In this document: one piece after another, positions 31,320 through 42,975 of the stretch
Layout: each line of letters begins with the position of its first letter
Position numbering within the stretch: position 1 is the first letter of the stretch
DNA from: Alitta virens
Taxonomy: Eukaryota; Annelida; Polychaeta; Phyllodocida; Nereididae
Reading direction: 5' to 3'
Assembly: GCA_932294295.1 (NCBI GenBank)
Contig: OW028576.1
Span: 26,295,227 to 26,359,226 of the forward strand
Length of the DNA: 64,000 nt
Program-made: the position numbers and the translations under genes
The notes under the pieces: model-generated
Told to the model about the DNA's origin: nothing
The model's database searches: none
What the model saw: only the letters and a program-made list of their open reading frames with translations

Positions 31320-32590
31320 ATGTTGTCCGCTTATTCTCGGCTTACTTGCAAAGAAGTTGAAAACCCATTGTGCACTACAAATTTGAAGGACACCAAGTTA
31401 CTGGGAGAAAGTCATGATGTCATCAATTCAGCATTGCCTATTAAAGACACGATCAAAAAGAAGTCTGAGCAGGAGAGGAAACTAATGAAGAAAAAGGAGC
31501 TTGAGGAAGAGCCACTGTTAAAAAAGAACCCGAACCGTTTCGTGATCTTCCCCATCAAGTACCCAGACATCTGGCAGTTCTACAAGAAAGCTGAGGCTTC
31601 ATTTTGGACTGTTGAGGAGGTGGACCTCTCAAAGGATTTGAAACACTGGGTAAAGTTGAAAAAGGAGGAGCAAAACTTCATTTCCCATGTGTTGGCCTTC
31701 TTTGCAGCTAGTGATGGAATTGTCAATGAAAATCTAGTAGAGAGGTTCTGCAAGGAAGTGCAGGTGCCAGAAGCAAGGTTCTTCTATGGGTACCAGATTG
31801 CCGTTGAGAATATATATTCTGAGATGTACAGTCTTCTGATAAAAACCTACATCAAGGATGTCAAAGAAAAGTGAGTCAGTCTGGCCTTTTTTTTTAAGTG
31901 CTGTTTTAAAAGATACTTTGTATAACTCAGGTGTGAGTTTGAATTTGTTCAATTACTAATGCTAAGCATGTATCTTGCAGGGTCTACTTCATTAATGCCA
32001 TTGAGACAATGCCCTGTGTCAAGCTAAAGGCCCACTGGCCTCTGAAGTGGATTGCTGATGATTACTCCACCTACGGGGAACGTGTGGTAGCTTTTGCTGC
32101 CGTGGAGGGCATTTTCTTCTCAGGATCTTTTGCTGCCATTTTCTGGCTGAAAAAGAGAGGCATCTTGCCAGGTCTAACATTAAGCAATGAACTCATCAGC
32201 CGGGATGAGGGTTTACACTGTGATTTTGCCTGCCTTATGTTTAAGCATCTAGTCAACAAGCCTAGTCAAGAGAGAGTCTATGAGATAATCACAAATGCTG
32301 TCTCCATCGAACAGAATTTCTTGACAAAAGCCTTGCCCGTTGGCCTAATTGGCATGAATGGAGATCTCATGAAACAGTACATCGAGTTTGTGGCTGACCA
32401 TCTGTTGATCGAACTTGGCTGCAAAAAGCACTACAATAAAGAAAACCCATTCGATTTCATGGAGAATATTTCACTCCAGTGAAAAACTAACTTTTTTGAG
32501 AAGCGGGTGGGAGAATACCAAAAGATGGGAGTGATGAGTTCCGCAGGTGGAATGGACAACTATGAGTTCACATTGGATGCTGATTTCTGA
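31320..32590 (+). pseudogene. RRM2-like: ribonucleotide reductase R2 subunit copy, inactivated
   Basis: Two exons (31320-31870, 31981-32482) with a 110-base GT-AG intron; the splice keeps the frame. The protein is a clear animal-type R2 ([39 protein letters not shown]). R2 supplies the tyrosyl radical for making dNTPs. Two defects: the second His ligand of the motif Glu-x-x-His-x3-Tyr is Tyr (ENIY, codon 31815-31817), and a TGA at 32480-32482 cuts the protein before its C-terminal tail, although the same frame stays open for 35 more codons with a normal tail ([13 protein letters not shown], ending in FTLDADF). That tail binds R1. A polypyrimidine-CAG at about 31300 just before the ATG may be another splice site. 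AATAAA follows at 32816. Likely a decayed host gene copy; retention of one intron argues against a simple full-length retrocopy. A virus-acquired copy is a less likely reading. Confidence 0.75.
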
Positions 32591-33359
32591 GATCTCATTT
32601 CAAACATGACTATTAAATTTGGGCAGTTAAGGCACCTCCTATGTAGCCTCCCATGTGTATGACCTTTTTTAATTTGCGTTTATATAACTCATAGATTTTT
32701 AATTCTTGATTATACTCCATGCTTTATATGCTTGTTGTTTTTAACCTTTATATAATTTTTATCTTATTATACTCTGTATTACATTTAAACATTTGATGAA
32801 AAAATTATGTTGCCAAATAAACATATATTTTTTTGTCATGCTAATGGCATATACATGTTTTTTTTACTTATTTTAATCTATTCGACCCAAAAATGCTGTA
32901 TTCATAATCTATTGGACCCAGAAATGCTGTATTCACCTAAAGTTTAAGTTAATTTTTTTGGGACAAAGTCCTTGGTTACAACTTTCAACTTTCATATATA
33001 CTGCTATCACACATTTTTTATATAATTTTTCTTGTTCAGCCATTTCACTGCTCTGACAAGACTTAGTATTACTTGGCAGCTGGATTAATTCCAAGCGAGT
33101 GGCATTTTGGAAAATGTTAACTTGGCTTACTCTAGCCAGATGGCGTGTGTGTTCTGTGATCTGGTGGTTGACAAAATGTGATGTGGCAATATTTTAGTGC
33201 TATTGTTTACCTGACTTATTATATAGAGGGCTGAGCCTTTTTTTTTGCTCATTGAGAAATTTGTATTGCATTGTTTATGTTACAGGGTGATTCATTTGGA
33301 ATTGTAGTAAAACTCAATGTTTTGTTCAACCACGTGTATGCAGATTATCAAATATTTAA

Positions 33360-33870
33360 TCCACTAGATGTCTCCACCGGTGTTTGTGCATTAACAAGTG
33401 AACATGCCAACTTTGCCACTAAATATTTCCCATTTTCACGGTGTCAATTACGAAAAAAATAACTATATGAAAAACATGTTAATATAGTTTTGCCACGGTC
33501 AACTTTGTTTAAATTTATGTTAGTTATTGTTGCCCAAGCGATCATTATGACCAATTTTTAGGAGTGTTATGAGATCTCGTCTGCCCACTAGATGTCGTGA
33601 TCTGTTTGTGCGAGAGATGCTGTTTTGACAGGTGAACATGCCAACTTTGGCTGTAAATATTTCCCATTTCCACGATTCCAATTATGATAAATTACCTACA
33701 TTACAATGAAAAACATGTGAATATAGCTTTGCTATGGTCAAATGTGTTTAAATTTATGTTAGTTGTGGTTGTTCGAGCAATCACAATGACCACTTCTTAG
33801 GAGTGTTATTAGATCTCGTCTGCACGAGCGATGCAGTTTTGACAGGTGAACATGCTAACTTCAGGGCGAA
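33360..33870 (+). repeat. diverged tandem repeat, about 250-base units
   Basis: Segments sharing GAACATGCCAACTTTG, AAACATGT-AATATAG and TTAGGAGTGTTAT blocks recur at about 33390, 33630 and 33850. Coding content none. Confidence 0.5.
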
Positions 33871-33984
33871 AGATTTTCTTAAAATTATGCTAAAAGCAAC
33901 GATGATAAACAGAACAAGAAAATTCTCTAAAAAAAGAAGATATCTGACAATGTAATTAAAATATTAAAAAAAAGTTTGTTTGAG

Positions 33985-34050
33985 CTGGATTCGGAACCAT
34001 TGTCACCTCACTCAGCAATTGCCGACAGCTTTACACACTGGACCATCAGA
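33985..34050 (-). mobile_element. tRNA-derived SINE fragment
   Basis: On the minus strand TGGTCCAGTGTGT (34033-34045) resembles box A and GGTTCCGAATCC (33987-33998) box B of a tRNA promoter. The fold between them does not make a tRNA, so it is a SINE or relic. Confidence 0.4.
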
Positions 34051-34161
34051 TGTGCTTGCATTAAGTTGATTTCGTGTGAAAGTGTAGGCCTAGAGCTGTG
34101 TTCTATAAATAGCTCGCCTGAGCAGTGAACAAGCAATACGTCTAAATCTTTAATTTATAAA

Positions 34162-34195
34162 CCTTGGAAGTTGTAACCATAGACAACTTCCAAGG
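34162..34195. repeat. perfect 13-base-stem inverted repeat
   Basis: CCTTGGAAGTTGT and its exact reverse complement are separated by 8 bases. It is possibly a small hairpin element; no flanking gene. Confidence 0.7.
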
Positions 34196-34929
34196 ACATC
34201 AAAATTAATCTTTACAGTTTGATGACTGACCCACACAAAGATAAATTTCTCTTTTCCTGTCATAGTCACCCTGGAGCACATAACTTGTCATAAGAATGGT
34301 GGCCTGTCATGTAAAATCTAAAGTAATGCGCTTGTGTTTTAAATTGATTATTTTGTCCCTGAAAACAGTAATCTAAATGGTATTTTACTTAAGTGTACTT
34401 TTTTTATTGATACATGTATGGTGTGTGTGTGATGTCCAGGACTAAGACATTTGTGCTGGACACACACCATGCTATGTACATTTAATTAAATAGGATGCTG
34501 CACCAGCAAATGTTTGGGGAAAAAATGTAAGGCCATTTTTGACAGCAATTTTCCCCACTAACATTACAGTAAACACCCCATGTTTGAGCTCCATTATAAT
34601 TCTCAAATAAGCATGTATAAAGTCCTAATTGAGTGATGAAAAAAATAACCAAAATAGGGTCAAGGTTGGCCCTCACTTATAGACCTATATGGACTTAATG
34701 TTTACTTTAAAAAAATAGTGTGGCATTGAGCTTCCCTATATATAAAATGGTATCTCATCCCAGTTCAGTGTAAATCATAGAAACTGTCTTAGGCAATCTT
34801 TCTTAAATCAATTAAAATTGTTCATTTTTGGATCTTTAAGGTTCCCTATGACGTTTAAAGTCATACTTGAGTGGAAAAAATAAAATAAAATAGTGTCTAG
34901 ACCTAAAAAAAAGGCCACATCAAGGGATG

Positions 34930-36030
34930 AACAGGACAGGACGACACTGGTTGAAAGTCTTTTAGTTCTTGCGACAGTCACTAGGTGCAGCTGCAACCAT
35001 GTGATGCGTACAGTGGAACCATGCTTTTGATTAAGACCACTGTTAGAAAATATAGGGCATATATACTGTGCTTAATGGTGAGGTGGTTTTAGTGAGGTAG
35101 TCTCAGTATAGTGAAGATGTTATAGTGTTGTGGTATTAATGATGAGGTAGCTTTACAACTTAGGTAGTGAAATGATGGTCTCAACACTGAGGTGGTCTTC
35201 ATAGTGAGGTGAATGAAGCAAAAACTAAATAATGCAACTACAACACTCATAAGTTATTTGCCATAAAATGTATGAATTGGAATTATGAGCTGCTGTGTGA
35301 CTTGACAAGTAATTTAATTAGGATTTTCATCACATTTTATCTCTCTTGCTATCTCTGGAACCCCTGTGAAAATAAAACTAATTTCCATAATGTCTATAAC
35401 TTCATTAGGCCCTATCAATAATATCGCTCCATGTCATGCATGGTTTGATAAGGCAAGATTATATGAATTTACAAGTGGTGCTGAGACCTAATCAAATAAT
35501 ATGTCAACGATTAAATTAAAACATAAATATACTAATAAATCATACTTTGTCAGAATGTCTCACAGTAAGGTACTAGCAGAAATAGTAGTTAACGCAAGAG
35601 ACACCAGAGGACGACACTGGTCAAGTTCCTTTATTTCTCCTGACTGCCACAAAGTGCAACCTAGTAAATTCATGGTGCAACCGTGTAGGCTTGCAAAAAA
35701 CCCAACGTTATGATGCCTACAGTGGAACCATGCTATTGATTAAGACCACTGTTGGTAGAAAATATAATGGTCTTACAGTGAATGGTTTTAGTGAGGCAGT
35801 GTCAGTAGTTAAGTGATATCATAGTGTTGTTGTATTAATAATGAAGTGGATATTAGAATGATGGTCTCAACACTGGGGTGGTCTTTATATTGAGGCGTAT
35901 GAAGATATATGCAAACACTTGATTATGCAATTAGAACATAAGTTAATTGACACAAATTGTATCAATTGGAATTATGAGCGGCTGTGTGACTTGACAAGTA
36001 ATTTAATTAGGTTTTTTCATCACATTTTAT
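34930..36030 (+). repeat. direct duplication, two copies of about 400 bases
   Basis: Copies at about 34930-35340 and 35600-36030 share GGACGACACTGGT, CAGTGGAACCATGC, TTGATTAAGACCACTGTT, minisatellite units and GTGTGACTTGACAAGTAA. They are diverged by many small changes, so this is an old duplication. Confidence 0.65.
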
Positions 36031-38334
36031 TATCCAAAATTTTAAATTTGGGTGCATTCACATGACCAAACCCCTCCATTTCCTAGAAACCCCGAGTGTT
36101 TCCTATTTTGCAGAATGCAATATGAGAAGTTCAAATAGCCCCTACTCCCTACCAGGCCCAGAACCCCAGAAAAGTTATATTTGTTGAATTAGTTAGTTAT
36201 TACCTACTATATCTGAAAAGCAAAATGTGAAAATACTCTATTGCTATTATAAAACCTTACAGGTCATAATTGTGCTGAGCAATTAAAGTGACACATTGAC
36301 CTCAGCTAAACACCAAGCGAATTCTTGTTTTTTCATAATATTTAGAAGAATAACATTCGTAATAGAATGTATATAAAACATGCAACATTCCAGTCTTTTA
36401 ATCATGAAAATTCATAACCTGAGAAGTGAAAGATTTTGCATGACAGCTATAACATGACAAGGCCAGTGACGGAATTTTAGCGTCGCATGCATTTTGCGCT
36501 GTTTTCAACTCGCAGTCAAGAAAAACATAATGATTGTAGATATTTATAATTAAAAGCATACAGAGAATAACAGGTCGCTGTCATCTCTTAATTATTATTG
36601 AAATTTTGATATGTGTTAACGCAATGTTACGCCTGCTGTTATGCACATTATATGCAATGAAATTTATTAAAGGGGTGTCAGAGATAGCTACTGCGACATA
36701 TACTGGAATGTTTTTAACAATTGGATAATTTGGGCTTTTGTGAGGTTATGAATACAATGTTTGTGAAATGCAGAGGTGTGAAATCAATGACAGTTCACCT
36801 AACATTCGTTGACATATTATCAGTCATTGCTTGGATCTTGGAGGAATTAGAGAACCAGGCCAATAAAAGTTCTTTCATGTACAATCAGCGTCGCGCTGGC
36901 CCAGCCTGGGGGCGGGGGAGGCAGTGGCCTTTCATGTTGAATCTCCTACATATGAATTATACTCAGCAGAAATGGTACTGTTTAGTTATTTACCCAATTA
37001 AATGTATCTATTTCATTACCAAAGCCAGTTTTGTGTTCTACAATTAGATTATTCTTTGGTGAAAATCAAACATTTTGGTGGAGGTATAGTTAAACGAAAA
37101 TAAATGAGAAAGATTTAAGAATTTGTTATTAAAACCGTCATTACATAAAACCCACAAATACCCACACAATGCAATTATGCTTAGATGAAACTAAATATTC
37201 TGACCATCAAAATGATTCACGGCTTCCTGTGGCATGTCTGCTTAATATTAGAATAAACACAAAAAATACTAATGACATTAATCCAGCTATATCTTAATAA
37301 CTAAGCATCTAAGTGAATTCAAATTTTAGTGTATTATCCACAAGATTGTTGTCTTCCTAATATCATAATCAGTATGTATTTTTAGTTCTTTTGTACTCAG
37401 AATAATCAAATTATGTGTATCATGCATTACAAATGAATTTGTGAAAATGGATAAATATCTATATTCCATGCTTATTGTTACTCCAAGCTTGGATGAACTA
37501 GAGATGGATTGGACACCTCGATACTTCAAAGGTTCACACTGCGTTTCGCTACTGTCCTAATGATCAATTGATGATGCAGTTATATGAGTCTTACAACTCC
37601 CCCTCACTGATTCCACTGGGAAACAATAAAAAAAGGGGTGTAAAATATGTATTCGTGTAGGCTGACATGCATATCTTGTATACTCAGTATATATAAGCTT
37701 CACATTTTTACTTCATTGTTTTTCAGACTTTTGAAATGTTATATCTGTAGGCATCTCTTTATCCGGATAATTAACAAATATACTATGAATCAACCAAAAG
37801 CAAAATCCACAGAACAATACTTTATCATAAGTGACTCTGTGACATGAACAAGGAATAGGACAATGTTGCAGTCTGTATTGACTGAAAATTCTGTTAAAAA
37901 TAGTATTATAGAATCCTTGGAACAAGCTGAATTTAGTGAGAGTAGTGTGAACGATTTACAACAAGAAACAAAATCTTGACTTCGGGACTTCATTGCCGCT
38001 GATGCGGGGTGTGCTCACTTGAAGTGCAGTGTGGAAGCTCTCGGCGAATTTGACTCTTCTTAATTCACCTTATAATTAATATTGTTTTATTACTTTCCAA
38101 GTGTCTGATCCTTCTCTAGTTCATTCAAGGTCATTGCATCTCTTCCTAATTGCTATCAGACTTGCGGTTTAAATCAATCTACAAAATCCAATACCTAATG
38201 ATTCACTGTAGTTTGCAATTTTTAGTCTATGCGAAACTTTCACCATTTTGAAGTTTATATCCATTCAAGTGCAGATCATATTACCGAAATTCACGGAAAT
38301 AAATGTGAATTTGTAAGTTAATGGACTTTTGTCT

Positions 38335-38590
38335 AAGACCACTTCACTATTAAGACCACCTCTCTTGTAACACAACCTAATCATTATATTCTGATGACTT
38401 CAAATACCACTTTAATACTAAGAACACTTCACTATAAAACCACCTCATTTGGATGACAACCTGACCAATAAGACCACCTCACTATCATACAACTTCCTAA
38501 CTAAGGTTACGGTAGATTACCTCTATGAATACAACCACAAAACAAAACCATTCAGTTTAAGAACACCTCAAAATTTGGACCAAAAAAAGT
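38335..38590 (-). repeat. minisatellite, reverse orientation
   Basis: TAAGACCACCTCACTAT-type units are the reverse complement of the 30.1-30.7 kb minisatellite, diverged. Confidence 0.6.
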
Positions 38591-38982
38591 TCATGGCAAG
38601 GTTATAATGCATGTATTTATTGCCTAGACTGAAAAGGGGTGCAGCAAAGTTGTCTAGCAATTGAGGTGCAATGTGACACTGCTGCAATTATAGGTCCTCT
38701 GACTTGGGGTGAAGCCTTGTTATCCAATTAGCCCCAATTATTGTAGTTGCATAATAAGAGATGCGAAATTTTTGATATGTGGTAAATGAAAGGTTTTTGT
38801 AATTATGCGACAAATACCATTAGAATGCTAAGCATCTCTATAGATTCTGATTCCGAATGAGACCCAACAGATTTTTTTTTACATTCCAGGCTCATACCTT
38901 TGGCATATATAGCTACGTGTACACCCTGTGCCCCCATCATTAGCCTGAACATTTTCCAAGGTGACAGACCTGCCAAAAAAAG

Positions 38983-39654
38983 ATGACTTCCCCACAATCG
39001 GAATTGACCATACCGCCCAGGTTCTCCGACCTGGATGGCATGGTGAACTACATCATGAAGGAATTGGATCGAGACAGTGCGGAAGCCGTTCTGAAGAAAC
39101 AAAGGAGTAGTCCTTTACCTGAGGAGCTGGTACAGTCTTATGAGAACTACTACTCCAGGGAATTAAATCACATAGATCACGTGAGGGCCTGCATGAATCA
39201 TCTTGTTGGCCAAGCTGACCCAGCCGGTGGTCCCAATGAGCATGATCACAGTAAGAATGAGATGTATCTGTTCCTTACCATCTGCTCCTTCAACCTAACG
39301 AAATATTGCAGCGTCGATCCAAAAATGATTAGCGATGTAATTAAGGAGCACCACACGGCCGAACCTCATCACCCAGAGTTCGAAATGTACAACCAGTGTG
39401 TCGATATCACATCTCTGGACATTTTGGAAACTGCTGTCGATAGACTGAGCCGTAATTTGCAATTTAATGATGGGGTATTCAAAAGTGAGCAGATAAGACT
39501 GTATGAACCCGCCTTCCAGAAGAACCACCAAACCAGGATCGTTCTCTACAGAATCTTTGTGGAACTCCTAAAGCCATTAGTCAAAAGAAAGTGGGACGAG
39601 ATGGTCCAGGAAAAAAGAAGAAAGGCTGAAAATAATCCTTTTGTAACACAATAA
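38983..39654 (+). CDS. DUF5662-like metal-binding-type protein
   Basis: An intact single-exon gene of 223 residues. The His/Asp pattern HDHSKNEMY, EHHTAEPHHPEFEM and an earlier RELNHIDHVRACMNHL matches the layout of DUF5662-type proteins, which occur in bacteria, phages and large DNA viruses and have an HD-like set of His/Asp residues suggesting a metal-dependent hydrolase. The biochemical role is not known. TATATA lies 72 bases upstream (38906-38911) and the stop TAA sits inside an AATAAA motif, so the gene looks compact and virus-like although it lies among repeats. It sits between two inverted repeat arms (36361-36412 and 39998-40048). Origin from a virus or mobile element is inference. 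Confidence 0.55.
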   Translation: MTSPQSELTIPPRFSDLDGMVNYIMKELDRDSAEAVLKKQRSSPLPEELVQSYENYYSRELNHIDHVRACMNHLVGQADPAGGPNEHDHSKNEMYLFLTICSFNLTKYCSVDPKMISDVIKEHHTAEPHHPEFEMYNQCVDITSLDILETAVDRLSRNLQFNDGVFKSEQIRLYEPAFQKNHQTRIVLYRIFVELLKPLVKRKWDEMVQEKRRKAENNPFVTQ

Positions 39655-41186
39655 ATATTACGAACATTAATTCAAATTCAACAGCTGTATGCATACATCT
39701 TGAGGCTGGCATTTGCGCTTAACTAATGATAAATATATATATATATCTACACCAAAAGCAATGCTTGTATAGTATTTTATAGGAAATAAAGAAGTCTATG
39801 TTATTGGCTATGAAATGGTTGTTTTCCTTTTCTCTTTTTTAAGAACCATGTTAACCAGTGCTACTATTTCCCCCATAACAATCCAATTATAAAATATAAA
39901 AAAAATAAAATATAAAGAAAAGCAGTCATTTCAGCATGAATACATGGCGGCGAGTTGAAATGACACAAAATGAGAAGCAAATGCCTAATGAACGGATTTT
40001 CATGATTTAAAGACTGGAATGTTGCATTTTGTATATACATTTCATTACAAAAAATGCTGCCACTCGTTCATATCATATTTAAATTCATGTAATTAACTCC
40101 TCTGAAAAGACCGGGAACTATACTAGGATGTTGTATGAACATGCTTTGTGTTGAGCTAACCGTTTTAATAGTGAGGTTTTTTTCATAGAAAAACTTTCAC
40201 ATATATTAGTCAAGCGTGCTTTGTACTAATATATTTAATGTCATTATTGTGGTCATCCCTAGTACCATTAGGTGCAAGAGAAACCTACCCCTGGGCCAGC
40301 ATATGGTTGGAATCAGGACGTTAACGAAGATTAATGACCCACCCTCCCCCAAACAAGGACTTGTACAAGTTGCTTTAGGAATATTTCGCTGTATGAATAT
40401 GCCATGGAGGTATTGAATATACAGTGTAACCTAGGTGTAACATACAACGGCCATTTCACACAGTGGTCAGTTCAAGCAACTGCTTCCAGACTGGCCAGCG
40501 GTCACCTCAATAGAATTTCAAATAAGCATTTGATTATGAATATCGCCAAAGAGGCTACTGTAAATGATTCCAGTCTATGGCCGCTGCATGCAGGTTGCAC
40601 TGTGACTGATAACTAAATAAGATCATTGTCTAGCCATGCCATAATTGACTTTGCTTAACTTCAATGGATTCTTTCTCATGGCAGTACGCACCCTGTCATT
40701 AAGACCACCTTTGGTTTTAAATGCAGTAGATTTAGTTAGAGTTTTAATTACTAGTGAAATTAAAGTAAAGTACAATGCACACTGAGATATATTGAAAAAG
40801 TTTAAAAAGAGACAAAAAAAGATAGGTTCATGATATACATTTATTTCCACTGCATAATCCTCATGTTACATACGTAATTTAACGAAAAGATACATTCTTC
40901 AGTCAATCTTTTGTAAGCTTAATTCAAACATAGTAATGACAGAAGTAATATATATACAAACTGGGGTGGCTGCTGCTGCTGCTGTCAAACATGTTCCTGT
41001 AGGGACACCAATTAATCTTTCTTATCTTTGCCTGACCTCATGATAAATCCACATATTTTAGTCTGCTTCGGGTCGCAAGCCAGTTCCTTGGAGTTAATAC
41101 ACTAACAGATATATTTTGCTAGGCCTATGCATTTAAGACAAGAGTTTAAAAAAAAAAGATAAATGTAGTTAAAATTTGATAAAAAA
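39655..41186. other. non-coding stretch
   Basis: Contains the right arm of an inverted repeat (39998-40048), a poly-A region and a CTG run near 40970. Open frames here are short and without motifs. No gene seen. Confidence 0.4.
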
Positions 41187-41936
41187 TCATTTCCCCGACG
41201 ATCCAAATCCATCATGAGATGGTCCAACTCCAGGTAAAGCATTTTCTTGTTTGATATCTATATCTACCATTTGTTGAATGATTAATTGTGCAATTCTATC
41301 TCCTTTTTTTATTTCATAGCTGGTCAATCCAAAATTACAAAGTAGACATTGTAATGTTCCAGTAAAGTCACAATCTAAAATGCCATTTACAATAAAAACA
41401 TTATGATTAAAGGCCAGACCCGACCTAGATGAAATAATTCCATAATGCTTCTCTGGCAATCTTATCATTAAGTCCGTGCTAACTGAAGTTAGAGTGCTGG
41501 GCACTAAATAATAATCATTTGCCGAATATAAGTCGAATCCTGCAGAATTATTAGTCATTTGTTTTGGCAGAGTTGCTTTTTCTGAAATTTTATGAACTTT
41601 CATAAAAAAGCTTGGAAAACTGAACAATTGCTCACTCTGCACATAACTAAGGTCATTACTAATTTGCCCATTTCTTTCTAACTGATCTTGGTAATTTTCT
41701 ATGCAGTTATCATCGTAAAATTCTGAGTATTGGTCAGAGTAAGGCTCATCGCAATTTCCATAGTACTCTAAATTTTCATAATATGAATTATCCTTGGAAC
41801 TAAGTCCATCATCATATTGATAATATGTGCCATCAAATTGACCTGTGTTGATATTGTTAACATAATGACCTTCATCAACAGCTCTAGTATGATATTCCGG
41901 AATATCTAAATTGGCGTATTGTTGGGAGAAAGCCAT
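41187..41936 (-). CDS. DUT-like: dUTPase with acidic N-terminal extension
   Basis: An intact 249-residue protein. The last about 140 residues are a trimeric dUTPase with its five motifs in order: NSAGFDLYS, SRSGLAF, GILDCDFTGTL, RIAQLIIQQ and HDGFGSSGK. The catalytic Asp (motif 3) and the phosphate-binding Gly/Ser of motif 5 are present. It splits dUTP to dUMP and pyrophosphate, keeping uracil out of DNA. The first about 110 residues are unusual: rich in Tyr, Asp and Asn (YYQYDDG, YYENLEYYGN) with no known domain. No intron is evident. A TATATA (41953-41958 on the plus strand, same on minus) lies close to the ATG. A host or virus origin cannot be settled; viral dUTPases are common in herpesviruses. 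Confidence 0.75.
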   Translation of the reverse strand: MAFSQQYANLDIPEYHTRAVDEGHYVNNINTGQFDGTYYQYDDGLSSKDNSYYENLEYYGNCDEPYSDQYSEFYDDNCIENYQDQLERNGQISNDLSYVQSEQLFSFPSFFMKVHKISEKATLPKQMTNNSAGFDLYSANDYYLVPSTLTSVSTDLMIRLPEKHYGIISSRSGLAFNHNVFIVNGILDCDFTGTLQCLLCNFGLTSYEIKKGDRIAQLIIQQMVDIDIKQENALPGVGPSHDGFGSSGK

Positions 41937-41960
41937 TGCGGTATTAGTCCACTATATAAT

Positions 41961-42971
41961 TTTCACCTGCAACGCATAAAGCTTTTCTGACACTATCCTT
42001 TCTGTTGGTTTCTTATATAGTCTGTATGACATCATATCCCTCCCCCCCCCCTTCCTCTCAATATAACAATTTATTCATTTATTGGTCAGTCAGTTTCTCC
42101 TAACTTTTTTTGCACCAAAACATACCAGATTTGTTTTACGTTCTGCGTACGTTTCTGGGTGTCTGCATTTCTGTGTGCGTGCATTACTGTCTGCGTTTCT
42201 GTGTGAATTTCTGCGTGCATTTCTGGGTGCGTGCGGTTATGTGTGTGAGGGTGCGTGATTGCGTGAATTTCTGCGTGATAGCGTGAATTTCTGCGTAAGT
42301 TTCTGCACGTTGCTAGGGAACCCCCGGTAGAACCCATGCACCCAAATGAAAACAACTGTCTCTATCACAATCTCTAGAGTTCATTGAAATCCCTCTCAAA
42401 TTGGACATCATTTTAATCTTTTCTCCATGAAAATATGACAATTCTAAGCCAAGTTACACACAATTTTAGATAAAAGTCGCATTAAAAATGGATTAAAAGG
42501 CTTATTCTTAACATTCTCTTTACTTAAGTGGGATGGCTTTGGCGAAGTTGTCCTTTGGGTAGTTAAAAGATAACCTTGGATTTATCCAAGAGATGACATA
42601 TCAAGTATTTAGAGATATGAGTGGTTAGTGCGAATTCATGCAAAATGTGTTGTTTTCTAATAAAAATGATGCCCCCCCCCCCCACTATGTGTGATAAATC
42701 ATGTCCATGGATAAATGTAGCATCCTAATGCCATGCCGGTCACTTCTTACATTAATATCAGTTTTTGGCAATTTATCTAAATTACATCATATGGTATACA
42801 TCGAGCAAGTTTAAAATCCCATATTTTCCATATTTTTAAAGAATGGAAACTCCACAAGCAAATTGTTTTTTACAGTGACGCAATTTAGAGCCAAAATGTG
42901 GTATATGACAGTCATTTATGAAGTCATTAGTGGTCATTAGACATGTGGTTGTTACATTTCACAGGGTTTTT
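41961..42971. other. non-coding, with GCGTGCATTTCTG minisatellite
   Basis: From about 42141 to 42305 a degenerate repeat based on TGCGTG(C/A)ATTTCTG is visible; the minus-strand open frame there only reflects the repeat. A poly-C tract (42674-42683) follows. No gene seen. Confidence 0.5.
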
Positions 42972-42975
42972 TTAA

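Larger units (their letters stand above)
32591..38900. other. long non-coding repeat-rich stretch
   Basis: No convincing gene. It contains a diverged repeat of about 250 bases (33360-33870, partly three copies), a perfect 13-base-stem hairpin (34162-34195), a SINE on the minus strand (33985-34050), an inverted GTGTGTGT segment (34420-34470), a duplicated segment of about 400 bases (34930-35340 and 35600-36030) and the minisatellite on the minus strand (38335-38590). Confidence 0.5.
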
